NCBI RefSeq assembly: GCF_004551525.1
Contig: NZ_SATR01000006.1
Location: 92,130-156,129, forward strand
Direction: 5' to 3'
DNA: 64,000 nt
Source of the DNA: Vibrio ouci
GTDB taxonomy: Bacteria; Pseudomonadota; Gammaproteobacteria; Enterobacterales; Vibrionaceae
Part shown: in pieces, positions 1 to 9,057 of the stretch
How the letters are laid out: each line of letters opens with the position of its first letter
How positions within the stretch are numbered: position 1 is the first letter of the stretch
Notes under the pieces: generated by a model
What the model was told of the DNA's origin: nothing
The model's input: only the letters and a program-made list of their open reading frames with translations
Databases searched by the model: none
Position numbers and translations under genes: made by a program

Positions 1-591
1 CATTACGATAAGCGCGAACATGCTACCGTCAGCTTTGACGAAGTAGATCATTAGTAGCGTTGAAACGACGATAGCCGCAAGGTTCAGCTTATGTTTATGA
101 GGAAGGTTTAGTGGTGATGATGAGATCACGCCACGTAGCTTACCAAATGCAACAACAGAACCTGTAAATGTTACCGCACCAATGAATACGCCTAGGAATA
201 CTTCCACTAAGTGAATCACGTGTGCCGCGTGCGCTTCTTGAGGGTTCAAAGAAGCAATAACTGGCGCGTCAATGTAGCTGTTGTAACCAACAAGTACCGC
301 TGCCATACCAACAAAGCTGTGTAGAATCGCCACAAGCTCTGGCATTTCTGTCATTTCAACTTTCTTAGCATAATGGATACCGATACCACCACCGATCACC
401 ATAGCGATGATGATCCAAACAAGTCCTTCTGACTCTGGGCCAAAGATCGTTGCGATCAACGCGATAGTCATACCAGCAATACCGTAGTAGTTACCCGATC
501 TTGCTGACTCTTGCTTAGACAATCCTGCCAAGCTCAAAATAAAGAATAATGCAGCAACAATATAAGCTGCTTGTACTAATCCTGCAGACAT
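1..591 (-). CDS. pntB: NAD(P) transhydrogenase subunit beta (partial)
   Basis: This is the N-terminal 197 codons of the membrane-embedded beta subunit of the proton-translocating transhydrogenase, which couples hydride transfer between NADH and NADP+ to proton movement across the inner membrane. The visible part begins [15 protein letters not shown] and is a run of hydrophobic helices, including an [21 protein letters not shown] stretch typical of the PntB membrane domain. The NADP-binding C-terminal domain lies beyond the left edge. The ATG at 591 has a strong AAGGAG that overlaps the pntA stop region, and only 13 bases separate the two genes, so they are one operon. The order pntA then pntB is the usual one. 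Confidence 0.95.
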   Translation of the reverse strand, partial: MSAGLVQAAYIVAALFFILSLAGLSKQESARSGNYYGIAGMTIALIATIFGPESEGLVWIIIAMVIGGGIGIHYAKKVEMTEMPELVAILHSFVGMAAVLVGYNSYIDAPVIASLNPQEAHAAHVIHLVEVFLGVFIGAVTFTGSVVAFGKLRGVISSSPLNLPHKHKLNLAAIVVSTLLMIYFVKADGSMFALIVM

Positions 592-604
592 TCCCTGTTA
601 CTCC

Positions 605-2155
605 TTAGTCTTTACGGAACATTTCAAGCATACGCTTGGTCACGGTGAAACCACCGAAAATGTTGATACTTGCTATAAGCACGGCGATGAAAGATAAGAA
701 CGATACAACCCCATTCCCTTGTCCTATTTGCAGTAATGCACCTACGACGATGATGCCTGAGATAGCGTTCGTTACCGACATTAGAGGTGTATGCAATGCA
801 TGCGTTACGTTCCAAACGACGTAGTAGCCTACAACACACGCAAGTACGAATACGGTGAAGTGCGATAAGAACGCAGCAGGAGCAACAGACGCTACCCAAC
901 CGAAAGCACTTAGACCGATGGCAAGAGCTGCGATCTTCTTGACTGGAGATACAGGCTCTTCAAGTTTTGGCTCAGGTTTAACTGGTTGCGCTGCAGGCTT
1001 TTGCTCTGGTTGAGCTGATACTTGGATTGGTGGTGCTGGCCAAGTAACCTCACCTTCTTTAACGACTGTTACGCCGCGTAGAACGACATCTTCAAAGTCG
1101 ATGTTGATGTTGCCATCTTTTTCTTTGGCTAGCAGTTTTAGCAGGTTAACAATGTTCGTCGCGTATAGCTGAGAAGACTGAGTCGGTAAGCGACCAACCA
1201 TGTCGGTGTAACCAACAATCTTAACGCCATTGGCTGTTGTGATGACTTGATCTGCGACTGTGTATTCACAGTTACCACCATTGGCGGCCGCAAGGTCAAC
1301 AATCACGCTGCCCGCTTTCATACTATCTACCATTTCTTTGGTAATTAGCTTAGGAGCAGGTCGGCCTGGAATAAGCGCGGTGGTGATGATGATATCAACA
1401 TCTTCTGCTTGCTGTGCGTATAGCTCAGCCGCTTTTTTGTTGAATTCATCAGACATCTCTTTCGCGTAGCCGTCACCAGAGCCAGAATCTTCTTTGAAGT
1501 CGACTTCTAAGAATTCTGCGCCCATCGATTGAACTTGCTCTTTTACTTCAGGACGTACGTCGAATGCGCGCACGATAGCGCCTAGGCTACCCGCCGCACC
1601 GATAGCAGCAAGACCGGCAACACCAGCACCCGCAACGAGTACTTTCGCTGGTGGCACTTTACCTGCAGCCGTAATTTGACCTGTAAAGAATCGACCGAAC
1701 TCATGAGCCGCTTCAACGACCGCACGGTAACCCGCGATGTTCGCCATTGATGATAATGCATCTAGAGCTTGCGCACGCGAAATACGCGGCACAGCGTCCA
1801 TCGCCATGACGTTAATGTTCTTACTAGAAAGCTGCTCCATTAACTCTGGGTTTTGGGCTGGCCAGATGAAGCTGATAAGACTCGCACCTTCTTTAAGCAG
1901 AGCGATTTCATTGCTCTCTTCAGAATACAAAGGTGCATTCACTTTTAAGATAAGATCGGATTGCCAGACTTCTTCAGTCGTAACAATCTTTGCCCCCGAC
2001 GCTTCAAATGCTGAGTTGTCGAAACTCGCTAGTTCCCCAGCTCCTGTTTCGACGACAACGTCGAAGCCTAATTTTAATAACTGCTCAACCGATTTTGGCG
2101 ACGCAGCCACTCGCGTTTCTCCGGCGAGTATTTCTTTTGGCACACCAATTTGCAT
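605..2155 (-). CDS. pntA: NAD(P) transhydrogenase subunit alpha
   Basis: This is the NAD(H)-binding alpha subunit of the proton-translocating transhydrogenase, which in the cell mainly supplies NADPH. At 516 residues it matches the usual length of about 510. The first 380 residues form the two Rossmann-type lobes, with the glycine-rich [20 protein letters not shown] segment near residues 174-193 and the [11 protein letters not shown] mobile-loop region near 265. A Pro/Lys-rich linker (about 380-405) follows, then three or four transmembrane helices to the C terminus. The ATG at 2155 is preceded by AAGGA at good spacing. It is the first gene of the pntAB operon. Confidence 0.97.
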   Translation of the reverse strand: MQIGVPKEILAGETRVAASPKSVEQLLKLGFDVVVETGAGELASFDNSAFEASGAKIVTTEEVWQSDLILKVNAPLYSEESNEIALLKEGASLISFIWPAQNPELMEQLSSKNINVMAMDAVPRISRAQALDALSSMANIAGYRAVVEAAHEFGRFFTGQITAAGKVPPAKVLVAGAGVAGLAAIGAAGSLGAIVRAFDVRPEVKEQVQSMGAEFLEVDFKEDSGSGDGYAKEMSDEFNKKAAELYAQQAEDVDIIITTALIPGRPAPKLITKEMVDSMKAGSVIVDLAAANGGNCEYTVADQVITTANGVKIVGYTDMVGRLPTQSSQLYATNIVNLLKLLAKEKDGNINIDFEDVVLRGVTVVKEGEVTWPAPPIQVSAQPEQKPAAQPVKPEPKLEEPVSPVKKIAALAIGLSAFGWVASVAPAAFLSHFTVFVLACVVGYYVVWNVTHALHTPLMSVTNAISGIIVVGALLQIGQGNGVVSFLSFIAVLIASINIFGGFTVTKRMLEMFRKD

Positions 2156-2452
2156 TAGCTATTCCTTGACTATTCGCAACAATGATTGTTCTGTTTTTAT
2201 CCAACGGTTAGAGATACTTCAAGCATTTTGTAAGAAAAACACAAAATATCATTACATATAACCATTGGTAATGAGTCTGCATGCTGTTTAATTAGTTTTT
2301 CAACAACGAATTACATAAGTTGTAAGAGGTCTAACCAGGAGCAATAATTCATCATAAAAACAAAGAATTACGTTCATTACATAAACAAAAGAGCCATCAG
2401 CATAACGACTAATGGCTCTTAAATTTATGATGTTTATCAAATTGGTACGGAT
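2156..2452. other. Intergenic region upstream of pntA
   Basis: This stretch holds the leader of pntA and the terminator of the HlyU-like gene. No gene is seen. Near 2267-2280 it contains ACCATTGGTAATG, which recurs upstream of the desaturase near 51118. I could not pick out a convincing sigma-70 promoter by eye. Confidence 0.5.
2385..2420 (-). terminator. Intrinsic terminator after the HlyU-like gene
   Basis: AAGAGCCAT (2389-2397) pairs perfectly with ATGGCTCTT (2412-2420). Read on the minus strand, the stem is followed by TTTTGTTTA, so it fits termination of the comFB/hlyU-like transcript. Confidence 0.75.
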
Positions 2453-2731
2453 CTATTGAAAAATATTGTCACCCATTTGATCAACGAACATTTGCGCTTT
2501 TTTGAGCATAAACTCATTTGCATCGCTTTCGCTGGGAAGTACGTCTGAACGAATAAAGCGATGTGTTTTTGTTTCATCGCCAAATTGTTTTGTAATGCGC
2601 CCTGCGATTCGATACTGCCCGCCTTCTGACAAAGCTTCTTGATAGATTAGATAGCCTTTGTATTCCACCGGCTCAACTTCAACTTTCGGTTGCTCTTTCG
2701 AGCCCCCAAACAAGCGTGAAAACAGTCCCAC
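2453..2731 (-). CDS. HlyU family regulator-like small protein
   Basis: This 92-residue protein resembles the small HlyU family defined by PF10115, which is distinct from the ArsR-type HlyU of Vibrio. It starts MGLFSRLFGGSKEQPK and continues with a compact strand-rich core (VEYKGYLIYQEAL, QYRIAGRITKQFG, THRFIRSD) and a C-terminal helix. The family label 'transcriptional activator' is weakly supported, so the molecular role is unknown. The start is GTG at 2731, with GAGGAG six bases upstream overlapping the end of the comFB-like gene region. Together with the 16-base gap, this indicates co-transcription with the gene at 2748. Confidence 0.8.
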   Translation of the reverse strand: MGLFSRLFGGSKEQPKVEVEPVEYKGYLIYQEALSEGGQYRIAGRITKQFGDETKTHRFIRSDVLPSESDANEFMLKKAQMFVDQMGDNIFQ

Positions 2732-2747
2732 TAACGACTCCTCGAAT

Positions 2748-3113
2748 TTACTTTTCTTTCTTCAAGATTGGTTTTTCAAACCATTCTAGCTCAATGTCAT
2801 CATCAAATCTTTGTTTACTAAAGATAACGGGAACTTCATCCTTACGTTGCTTGCGGCGATCATCGACTATCATGCCTACTGCAGCGTCTACTGCCACCTG
2901 AGAATAAGTTTTCAACGTAACTAAGCGTTCTTCAGGTAACGCGGATAAAAAATCGATATCATGCCGTATATACACTGGGCGAAGTTGGCTGAGTGCTAGA
3001 CAAGCGAGATCGGCAAGTTGCTCATGATCGAAGTGATCGACAAATTCCGGCTTAGCGAGTACTTGCCCTACGAGAGTTTCCATATAGTTATGCACATCTA
3101 CACTTATTTGCAT
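2748..3113 (-). CDS. ComFB-family protein
   Basis: This 121-residue protein is of the late-competence ComFB type (PF10719). The core is the VHNYMETLVGQVL helix, then an LACLALSQLRPVYIRHDID segment that corresponds to the family's conserved Leu-Pro-Pro-Arg-Tyr region, then an SQVAVDAAVGMIVDDRRKQR helix. ComFB-domain proteins in cyanobacteria have been reported as cyclic-di-GMP receptors. That makes the divergent diguanylate cyclase at 3334 a suggestive neighbour, although a functional link here is inference. The ATG at 3113 has AAGGAG nine bases upstream. The gene lies 16 bases before the HlyU-like gene. Confidence 0.8.
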   Translation of the reverse strand: MQISVDVHNYMETLVGQVLAKPEFVDHFDHEQLADLACLALSQLRPVYIRHDIDFLSALPEERLVTLKTYSQVAVDAAVGMIVDDRRKQRKDEVPVIFSKQRFDDDIELEWFEKPILKKEK

Positions 3114-3333
3114 ATGGCTTAGCTCCTTCTAAGATAATGCGCTGATTATACAGTATGGTTAAAACGTTCAATTGATACTATAGATTGCACACTCTATCAT
3201 CAACTTTTGTCCGCAATTTATCCATGCCCGCACTTTTCATAGATAAGTTTAGTAAAAAGCTTGGAAATTCATCAAATAAAAGTATTCTTAACAAGCATTC
3301 AATCAATAATTCATTCGTCTTAGGCTAGGTTTC

Positions 3334-4569
3334 ATGTCGTTTTCCATCGTCACAACTAATTGGTTCCGTGTTGCGTTACCTCTTCTACTGTTGACGTTTA
3401 TTGCTTTTGGCATGAACAACGTGATTCTGTTGACTCAGTCTAATTTGGGGATTGTTTCAAAGCTTCCCTTCGTTCTATTCGCCATTACCATTGTGTTGGC
3501 CAATGCATTTAAGCAGAGCCGGATAGCTATGGTTGCTTGTGCACTAGCACTTTCGTATTGGGTCATTCAAAATCGATTACAGTCACCGCTCTCTTCAGGT
3601 ACGACGATATTAGAACTGTCACTTCTTGCGGCGCTTCTGCCGATTGCACTGCTTTTTGTCTTTACTTATCGAGATTCGACACTGTTTTCGCGCTCATTTG
3701 GCATCTACTTAGTTACACTGTCACTGTTTGTGTTTTGGTGTTACCTCATTCTCAGCCACTTTTATGATGGCGGCTTTGATAATATCGATGAAACCTTCCT
3801 ATTTGTTCTGCCTGAAGTCTCTAAGCTGCCGTTTATCTTAGTGGTTTACTCTCTGGCTATGGTATTGCTGTTCGCGATCTGCGTGTTGAGCAAAAATCGT
3901 ATCGTCGATGTGGTTATCTACTCGGCTACCCTTCTCGCATCAACAACGTTTGTCTTTTTCCACATTCCTCACATATCCAGCACTATGTTCTCACTGGCTG
4001 GTGTGTTGCTGTTGGTTTATTTGCTATCCGCCAGTTATGAGCTTGCTTTTACTGACTCTCTAACCGAGATTCCGGGCCGTCTTGCTCTTGAATCTGATCT
4101 AAAGCACTTAGGCCGCCGTTATACGATTGCTATGCTCGATATTGACCATTTCAAATCGTTTAACGATACATACGGGCACGATACTGGCGATGAAGTTCTT
4201 AAGCTTGTTGCATCGAAGATGTCGCACATTGGCGGGCGTGCAAGAATTTACCGTTACGGCGGTGAAGAGTTCACTGTGCTCTTTAAAGGAAAGTATGCCG
4301 ATGAAGCGCAAGATCACTTAGAGCTACTACGTGCATCAATCGAAAATTACGATATGGTGCTACGAAACCAAGATGCCCGCCCTAAAGACGACAAGCAAGG
4401 GAGTAAGAAACGTGGTGCTAAAAAGGCCAGCGATACTGTGAATGTCACCATCAGTATTGGGGTAGCGGATAGTAGTGAGACATCAAAGGTTTCTGAAGTA
4501 ATGAAGTCTGCCGATGATGCCCTGTACAAAGCGAAGAAAGCAGGTCGCAATAAAGTTTGTATTGCTTAA
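3334..4569 (+). CDS. Membrane-anchored diguanylate cyclase (GGDEF)
   Basis: This 411-residue protein makes cyclic-di-GMP from GTP. Residues 1-235 form about seven or eight hydrophobic segments, a membrane sensory region with no recognised domain. A GGDEF domain follows from about 245, with active-site RYGGEEF and GGEEF at 309-313. The residues before it (GGRARIYRY) do not contain an RxxD inhibitory site, so product inhibition through that site is unlikely. A Lys-rich insert (about 345-368, KDDKQGSKKRGAKKASD) sits before the VTISIGVAD strand and is unusual. The start ATG at 3334 follows a weak TAGG. The stop interlocks with that of the convergent gene in a shared TTAA. Confidence 0.93.
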   Translation: MSFSIVTTNWFRVALPLLLLTFIAFGMNNVILLTQSNLGIVSKLPFVLFAITIVLANAFKQSRIAMVACALALSYWVIQNRLQSPLSSGTTILELSLLAALLPIALLFVFTYRDSTLFSRSFGIYLVTLSLFVFWCYLILSHFYDGGFDNIDETFLFVLPEVSKLPFILVVYSLAMVLLFAICVLSKNRIVDVVIYSATLLASTTFVFFHIPHISSTMFSLAGVLLLVYLLSASYELAFTDSLTEIPGRLALESDLKHLGRRYTIAMLDIDHFKSFNDTYGHDTGDEVLKLVASKMSHIGGRARIYRYGGEEFTVLFKGKYADEAQDHLELLRASIENYDMVLRNQDARPKDDKQGSKKRGAKKASDTVNVTISIGVADSSETSKVSEVMKSADDALYKAKKAGRNKVCIA

Positions 4570-5555
4570 TCGACTTGGTTAAAGAACAAGACGATACTGC
4601 CCCCTTTTAGATTACTGCCGTAGTTAATATTCAGTCCGATACCCACATTATCAATCCAGTCAGACTCAAACGGCGGCGTCATTAACCATCCTATCGAACC
4701 CTCATAGTAATACGGTGTACCCAGCGGTGTACTGGTGTCTCCACCAATGTCGATACGTCTAAAGCTACTGTAGACCGACTGCACAGAACGGCCTAATTTA
4801 CTGACGTTATAGTAAGCTTCGATTCCGTTGGCCATATACCAGCCCTCAGGGTTGCCTACGTCACCGTAGTTGGCTTCACCCCACCCTTTGCCATAGAAGT
4901 AATGGTATGAAGACGTGACATTCCAACTACCCCAATTTGTCGGTTTGTCGTATCTAAGCTCGGCGTGAGGCTCAATAGATGCTGCCCACGCGTCAGTATT
5001 GAAAATGACCTTGTCTAAAGCGGGTTTTACATTCTCGTTAGAAAAGTCACTTCGATACTCGTGATTATTATTGAAATACTGCAGGTGCATACCGATACCT
5101 GGTGTCAGAGCCCAATGTTCTGATAGCTGGTAACGGAAGCGATAAGCGGTAAATGCCCCGAGGATGATCTCGTGTTGGAAGTCTTCCGCGTCGGATGGCC
5201 TTATCTCAAAGTCCTGGCGTGAACCAAGAATTGAAAAACGAGTGAATATTTGATGCTTGTGAACCGCATTCTCATCGCTTAGGTCTATCGTAAATGGGAG
5301 TGTTGAGACCGCGATTTGCTGGCGCAACTGAACCGACTCTTGAGAGCCGATATCTTCATTATCGAGATTAAACCAATCATTTGGGTCAAAGTCATGAACC
5401 CCAACAGTGAATACATCACTGTCAGTCAAAACAATGGCTGCGGAAAAAGCCTGTTCTAAGTAGTCTTGGAAGTGAGGGTTGCCTTTGGCTAAAGCAATCG
5501 GTGAAAAGCACGCTAACGACAAGCCTAGATAACGGCAAGATTTAAACGTTACCAT
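4566..5555 (-). CDS. Solitary outer-membrane autotransporter-type beta-barrel protein
   Basis: The protein is 329 residues with a signal peptide (MVTFKSCRYLGLSLACFSPIALA). It is rich in alternating aromatic and polar strands (for example HWALTPGIGMHLQYF, WNVTSSYHYFYG, GLNINYGSNLKGGSIVLFF) and ends near a terminal barrel strand. It fits the 'solitary outer membrane autotransporter beta-barrel' family (PF11557): a barrel without a passenger domain, predicted to sit in the outer membrane. The substrate or function is unknown. It is convergent with, and overlaps by four bases, the diguanylate cyclase gene at 3334, with no room for a terminator between them. Confidence 0.75.
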   Translation of the reverse strand: MVTFKSCRYLGLSLACFSPIALAKGNPHFQDYLEQAFSAAIVLTDSDVFTVGVHDFDPNDWFNLDNEDIGSQESVQLRQQIAVSTLPFTIDLSDENAVHKHQIFTRFSILGSRQDFEIRPSDAEDFQHEIILGAFTAYRFRYQLSEHWALTPGIGMHLQYFNNNHEYRSDFSNENVKPALDKVIFNTDAWAASIEPHAELRYDKPTNWGSWNVTSSYHYFYGKGWGEANYGDVGNPEGWYMANGIEAYYNVSKLGRSVQSVYSSFRRIDIGGDTSTPLGTPYYYEGSIGWLMTPPFESDWIDNVGIGLNINYGSNLKGGSIVLFFNQVD

Positions 5556-5629
5556 CTAATCAATATTCCAAATTCATTCGCAATTAGAGTAAGTTACTTG
5601 AAAATTGGCTTCAAAACAATCACTGATGA

Positions 5630-6586
5630 CTATTGGTGAACGCTAATATATTGGTTCCGGCCAGCCTGTTTCGCTTGGTAGAGCTGCTTATCGACAAGCT
5701 CATAAATTTGTTCAATGCTCTCTTTGCCACTTGGGATAGTTGTGAATACACCTTGTGACACTGTCACCATATCAGCCACTTCGCTGTACTCGTGAGGGAT
5801 ATTCGCTTCAGTTAACGCAGACTGTATACGCGAAGCATCTTTGATCGCTTTTTCCTGATCGGTATAGCCGAGAATAATCACAAATTCTTCGCCGCCGTAT
5901 CGGCCAACGACTTCACCACTTCGCACAAATAAATTGGTTAAGAGCTCAGCTAATAAAATTAAGCACTTGTCCCCTTCAATGTGGCCATAATTGTCGTTAA
6001 ACAGCTTAAATTTATCCACATCGAGGAGTATCACACTGAGTGGCAATTCATGACGCCCGTGAAGCAGAATCATCTCTTGTAACTTTTGATCGACAAATCG
6101 GCGGTTTTTAACCTTAGTTAAGCCGTCCTCTTGTGCGAGTTGTTCAAGCTCTTGGTTGGCTTTGGCCAGTGCTGCTGACTTTTGCTTAAGCTCTCGACGC
6201 ATGAAAGCAATTCTTTGCATCGCGATTAATTTGGAATTAAGTACAATCTTGTTGACGGGTTTTATTAAGTAATCATCGCCCCCTGCTTCGATTGCATTAG
6301 CGATCATCGAAGGTTCATCGTGACTACTTAAGAAAATAATCGGCACCCACTCTGGGTATTGCTTACGAATTTGCGTAGAAACTTCAAAACCATTCATATC
6401 TGGCATTGAGACATCGAGTAGTATTAACTCAGGCTCAAAATCACGATAGAGCTCAAGCGCCCGACGGCCAGAATCGGCCATTTCAACGGTGTGCCCAAGC
6501 TGCTTTAATCGAATTGCCAGTTGAATACGTTCCATTTGAACATCATCAACCAGGAGTATCTTCATAGAAGAACCGCGTACATCCAC
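5630..6586 (-). CDS. Response regulator with GGDEF output domain
   Basis: This is a two-domain protein of 318 residues. The N-terminal receiver has the acidic pair D14-D15 and the phospho-acceptor D58 (LLDVSMPDMNG), and ends with the YLIKP lysine motif. A helical linker (about 135-160) leads to a GGDEF domain with RYGGEEF (GGEEF at 231-235). It should be a phosphorylation-controlled diguanylate cyclase in the cytoplasm. The position of the inhibitory site reads RSGE rather than RxxD. I take the GTG at 6586 as start because GGAG lies eight bases upstream. An internal ATG at 6565 (MKILLVDD) would also give a complete receiver. No sensor kinase is adjacent. Confidence 0.9.
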   Translation of the reverse strand: MDVRGSSMKILLVDDVQMERIQLAIRLKQLGHTVEMADSGRRALELYRDFEPELILLDVSMPDMNGFEVSTQIRKQYPEWVPIIFLSSHDEPSMIANAIEAGGDDYLIKPVNKIVLNSKLIAMQRIAFMRRELKQKSAALAKANQELEQLAQEDGLTKVKNRRFVDQKLQEMILLHGRHELPLSVILLDVDKFKLFNDNYGHIEGDKCLILLAELLTNLFVRSGEVVGRYGGEEFVIILGYTDQEKAIKDASRIQSALTEANIPHEYSEVADMVTVSQGVFTTIPSGKESIEQIYELVDKQLYQAKQAGRNQYISVHQ

Positions 6587-6710
6587 TCTAATTGCTCCAA
6601 GGTTTGATAAAAAGAGTTACAAATAAGAAATAGGCATTTGATTAAAACTAATAAGAAATCACGTGCTTAGACTAAAAATACTACACAATTACATAATCCT
6701 CCATCCAAGG

Positions 6711-6738
6711 TTGACATTTGGCGCCAATTTTTTACGAT
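6711..6738 (+). promoter_or_regulatory. Sigma-70-type promoter for the DUF3069 gene
   Basis: A consensus TTGACA at 6711-6716 is followed after 16 bases by TACGAT at 6733-6738. This gives a start site about 30 bases upstream of the ATG at 6774. Confidence 0.6.
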
Positions 6739-6773
6739 AACGCCGTCATATACACATACAAGAGAAGATAAAC

Positions 6774-7211
6774 ATGTCTGACGTTAATCAATCAGAACAA
6801 CCGAAAGTAGATTTGGCAGAAGTTTCTGCAGAACTGCGTCAAGTTATTGAGTTTGACGGAGTACCAGAAGCAATGCACTACATGGTGACGTCAATCCATG
6901 ATGTTTCCGAAGAAGCTGTTCGTGAAGCTTGGAACGAGCTACCAAATAGCGCTCAAAACGTTCTAGACAACTTCGAACAATTTCACGCACTTATCTCAGT
7001 AAGCCAAGCTTTTGCAGGCTTAAATGTGATGGAAGAGTTCCCAACACTGAATCTTCCACAAGACATGACTGAAGAGCAAAAAGAAGAGTACCGCGCTCAG
7101 CTGCTTGACCAAGTTTTACATAACTGTGTTAAAGACATGGTGAAACAAATTAAAAAAGCACGACGCGACCCAATTCTTAAGCGTGACTTCACGGACGTAT
7201 TTGCTAAGTAA
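6774..7211 (+). CDS. DUF3069 family protein
   Basis: This 145-residue acidic, helical, cytoplasmic protein has no signal peptide or membrane segment and matches the DUF3069 family (PF11269) found in Vibrio and relatives. Recognisable stretches are AMHYMVTSIHDVSEEAVREA, the central NVLDNFEQFHALISVSQAF and the basic C-terminal end KQIKKARRDPILKRDF. No function is known to me. It has its own promoter (6711) and an AGAGAAG ribosome binding site. A strong terminator follows, so it appears monocistronic. Confidence 0.85.
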   Translation: MSDVNQSEQPKVDLAEVSAELRQVIEFDGVPEAMHYMVTSIHDVSEEAVREAWNELPNSAQNVLDNFEQFHALISVSQAFAGLNVMEEFPTLNLPQDMTEEQKEEYRAQLLDQVLHNCVKDMVKQIKKARRDPILKRDFTDVFAK

Positions 7212-7227
7212 TCTGATGCAAATAAAG

Positions 7228-7254
7228 AAAACGCCGCTATATGCGGCGTTTTTT
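7228..7254. terminator. Bidirectional terminator between DUF3069 gene and modC
   Basis: AAAACGCCGC (7228-7237) pairs with GCGGCGTTTT (7243-7252) around a TATAT loop. A T-run follows on the plus strand and an equivalent one on the minus strand, so it serves both convergent genes. Confidence 0.9.
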
Positions 7255-8359
7255 AATGGGATAACACAATATCTTTCTGGGTGACACTCACCCCTTTGAT
7301 CTGAACATAAACGCTCATACCCGGTGTGAGTTGCAATTCATCTTTCGCCCAAGCTGTCACTGTGGCATTCAAATGACAGCTGTCAGCCAGTTCTATTTGT
7401 ACTGAAACGCTCTGTCTTTCATGGCCATGAGATTGAGTCTCTATTTGGCTAATCGTACCCTTAAGAATGTTTCGTATAGACGTCTGCTTTGGCTCTTCTA
7501 ACATCAATGATACGTCGTTGGCCCTAACTTGTAGTCGCACTGAGGAATCAATATCACCATCAATTTTTTGTACCCAAAGCGTAATGTTTTTGGCTAACTC
7601 TATTTGAGATAGAGCATACTCTTCGTTATGACGAATCAGTTTGCCTTCAAACAGCGTACTTTGCTCAGAAAAAGATTGCCAAGGGCGCATAGCTTTCGAT
7701 GCCCATACTTGCTCTATAGGCCCTGCTATCGCCACTTTACCTTTTTCAATGATAACTAAATGGTCAGCCAGTCTTAGAACCTCATTTAAGCTATGAGACA
7801 CATAAACAATGGGGATTTCGACCTGCAGCGCCAGTTGTTCAAGAAATGGCATCACTTCTCTCTTACGCGGCAAGTCCAAAGAAGCTAACGGTTCATCCAT
7901 TAAAAGAATGTCGGGCTTAGACAGTAGCGCTCGGCCAATGGCAACGCGTTGCTTTTCCCCGCCAGATAACTGATTTGGATAGCGTTCAAGGAGTGGCTTT
8001 AAGGCCAATAAGTCGGTAATTTGCTCGAAATGCTGCTCATCGTGAACTTTCACCCCGTAGGTCAAATTGCGTTTAACCTTGTAATGAGGAAATAACCGTG
8101 CATCTTGAAATACGTATCCGACGTTACGCTTAAACGTTGGGATATCGACCTTTCGCTCAGAATCATAAAGCGTGGCGTTGTTTATTTGGATCAGGCCAGA
8201 ACTCGGTTTGCTTAATCCGGCGATGACGTTGATTAACGACGTTTTGCCTGCTCCTGAGCGACCAAATACGGCAGTGATTCCTTTCTCTGGAAGTTGAAGG
8301 TCAATATCAAAATCAAGCTCACCGAGGCGCTGTTGATATTGAATGGTTAAGTGACTCAT
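7253..8359 (-). CDS. modC: Molybdate ABC transporter ATP-binding protein
   Basis: This is the 368-residue ATPase of the molybdate importer. Walker A is GRSGAGKTSL near residue 33, the signature is LSGGEKQRVAIGRAL near 131 and Walker B is ILLMDEPLASLD near 150. The C-terminal region (about 290-365) is a Mop/TOBE domain (LQVRANDVSLML) that binds oxyanion in this family. The start overlaps the modB stop by four bases, which shows translational coupling. The stop lies in the T-run of the shared terminator. Confidence 0.96.
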   Translation of the reverse strand: MSHLTIQYQQRLGELDFDIDLQLPEKGITAVFGRSGAGKTSLINVIAGLSKPSSGLIQINNATLYDSERKVDIPTFKRNVGYVFQDARLFPHYKVKRNLTYGVKVHDEQHFEQITDLLALKPLLERYPNQLSGGEKQRVAIGRALLSKPDILLMDEPLASLDLPRKREVMPFLEQLALQVEIPIVYVSHSLNEVLRLADHLVIIEKGKVAIAGPIEQVWASKAMRPWQSFSEQSTLFEGKLIRHNEEYALSQIELAKNITLWVQKIDGDIDSSVRLQVRANDVSLMLEEPKQTSIRNILKGTISQIETQSHGHERQSVSVQIELADSCHLNATVTAWAKDELQLTPGMSVYVQIKGVSVTQKDIVLSH

Positions 8360-9054
8360 TTAGCTCCTCCTAAACGACGAGCCGTAACACGACTCAATTG
8401 TTCGGAAGCAATCAAAGAAGCTAAAGCGATCACGATCGAGATAATACAAAGGCGCATCGCTTCTGCTTCAGAGCCCGGTGTTTCAATAAAGTTGTACATT
8501 GCGAGTGGAATTGTCTGAGTCTCACCAGGGATGTTAGAGACAAAGCTAATAGTTGCACCAAATTCGCCTAGACTACGGGCAAAAGCCAGCATGGTACCAG
8601 TGATAATTCCCGGCACAGTCAATGGTAACGTAATCGTGAAAAAGATCTTAATGGGAGATGCGCCAAGGGTCGCCGCGGCTTGCTCTAACTTTGTATCAAC
8701 CGACTCTAAGCTCAAGCGAATTGAGCGCACCATTAACGGCAATGCCACCACAATGCAGGCTAATACCGCTCCTTTCCAACTGAATGAGAATACAACCCCG
8801 AAGTATTGGTAAAGCCATTCACCAAGAAACCCTTGGCGTCCCATTGAAATAAGTAACAAATAGCCGACAACGACAGGAGGAAGCACGAGAGGCAAATGAA
8901 TCAAGCTATCGATGAAGCTTTTTCCGTAAAACTCCTTACGAGCCAACAGCCAAGCTAATCCTACTCCTAAGGGGATAAGCCAAACAATCGCATAAAAGGC
9001 TACCTTTAAGCTAAGTATCACTGCTTGATATTCGTACTCGGTCAATATTTCCAT
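8356..9054 (-). CDS. modB: Molybdate ABC transporter permease
   Basis: This is the 232-residue inner-membrane permease of the molybdate importer, with five or six transmembrane helices. The EAA loop that docks on ModC is seen as EQAAATLGASPIKIFFTITLP near residues 140-160, followed by the FARSLGEFGAT stretch typical of ModB. It lies three bases after modA and overlaps modC by four, so modABC is one transcription unit. Confidence 0.96.
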   Translation of the reverse strand: MEILTEYEYQAVILSLKVAFYAIVWLIPLGVGLAWLLARKEFYGKSFIDSLIHLPLVLPPVVVGYLLLISMGRQGFLGEWLYQYFGVVFSFSWKGAVLACIVVALPLMVRSIRLSLESVDTKLEQAAATLGASPIKIFFTITLPLTVPGIITGTMLAFARSLGEFGATISFVSNIPGETQTIPLAMYNFIETPGSEAEAMRLCIISIVIALASLIASEQLSRVTARRLGGAK

Positions 9055-9057
9055 TGG

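Noticed and set aside
1737..2261. 174-codon open frame antisense to pntA
   Set aside because: It lies opposite a well-conserved gene, has no ribosome binding site and no recognisable protein features.
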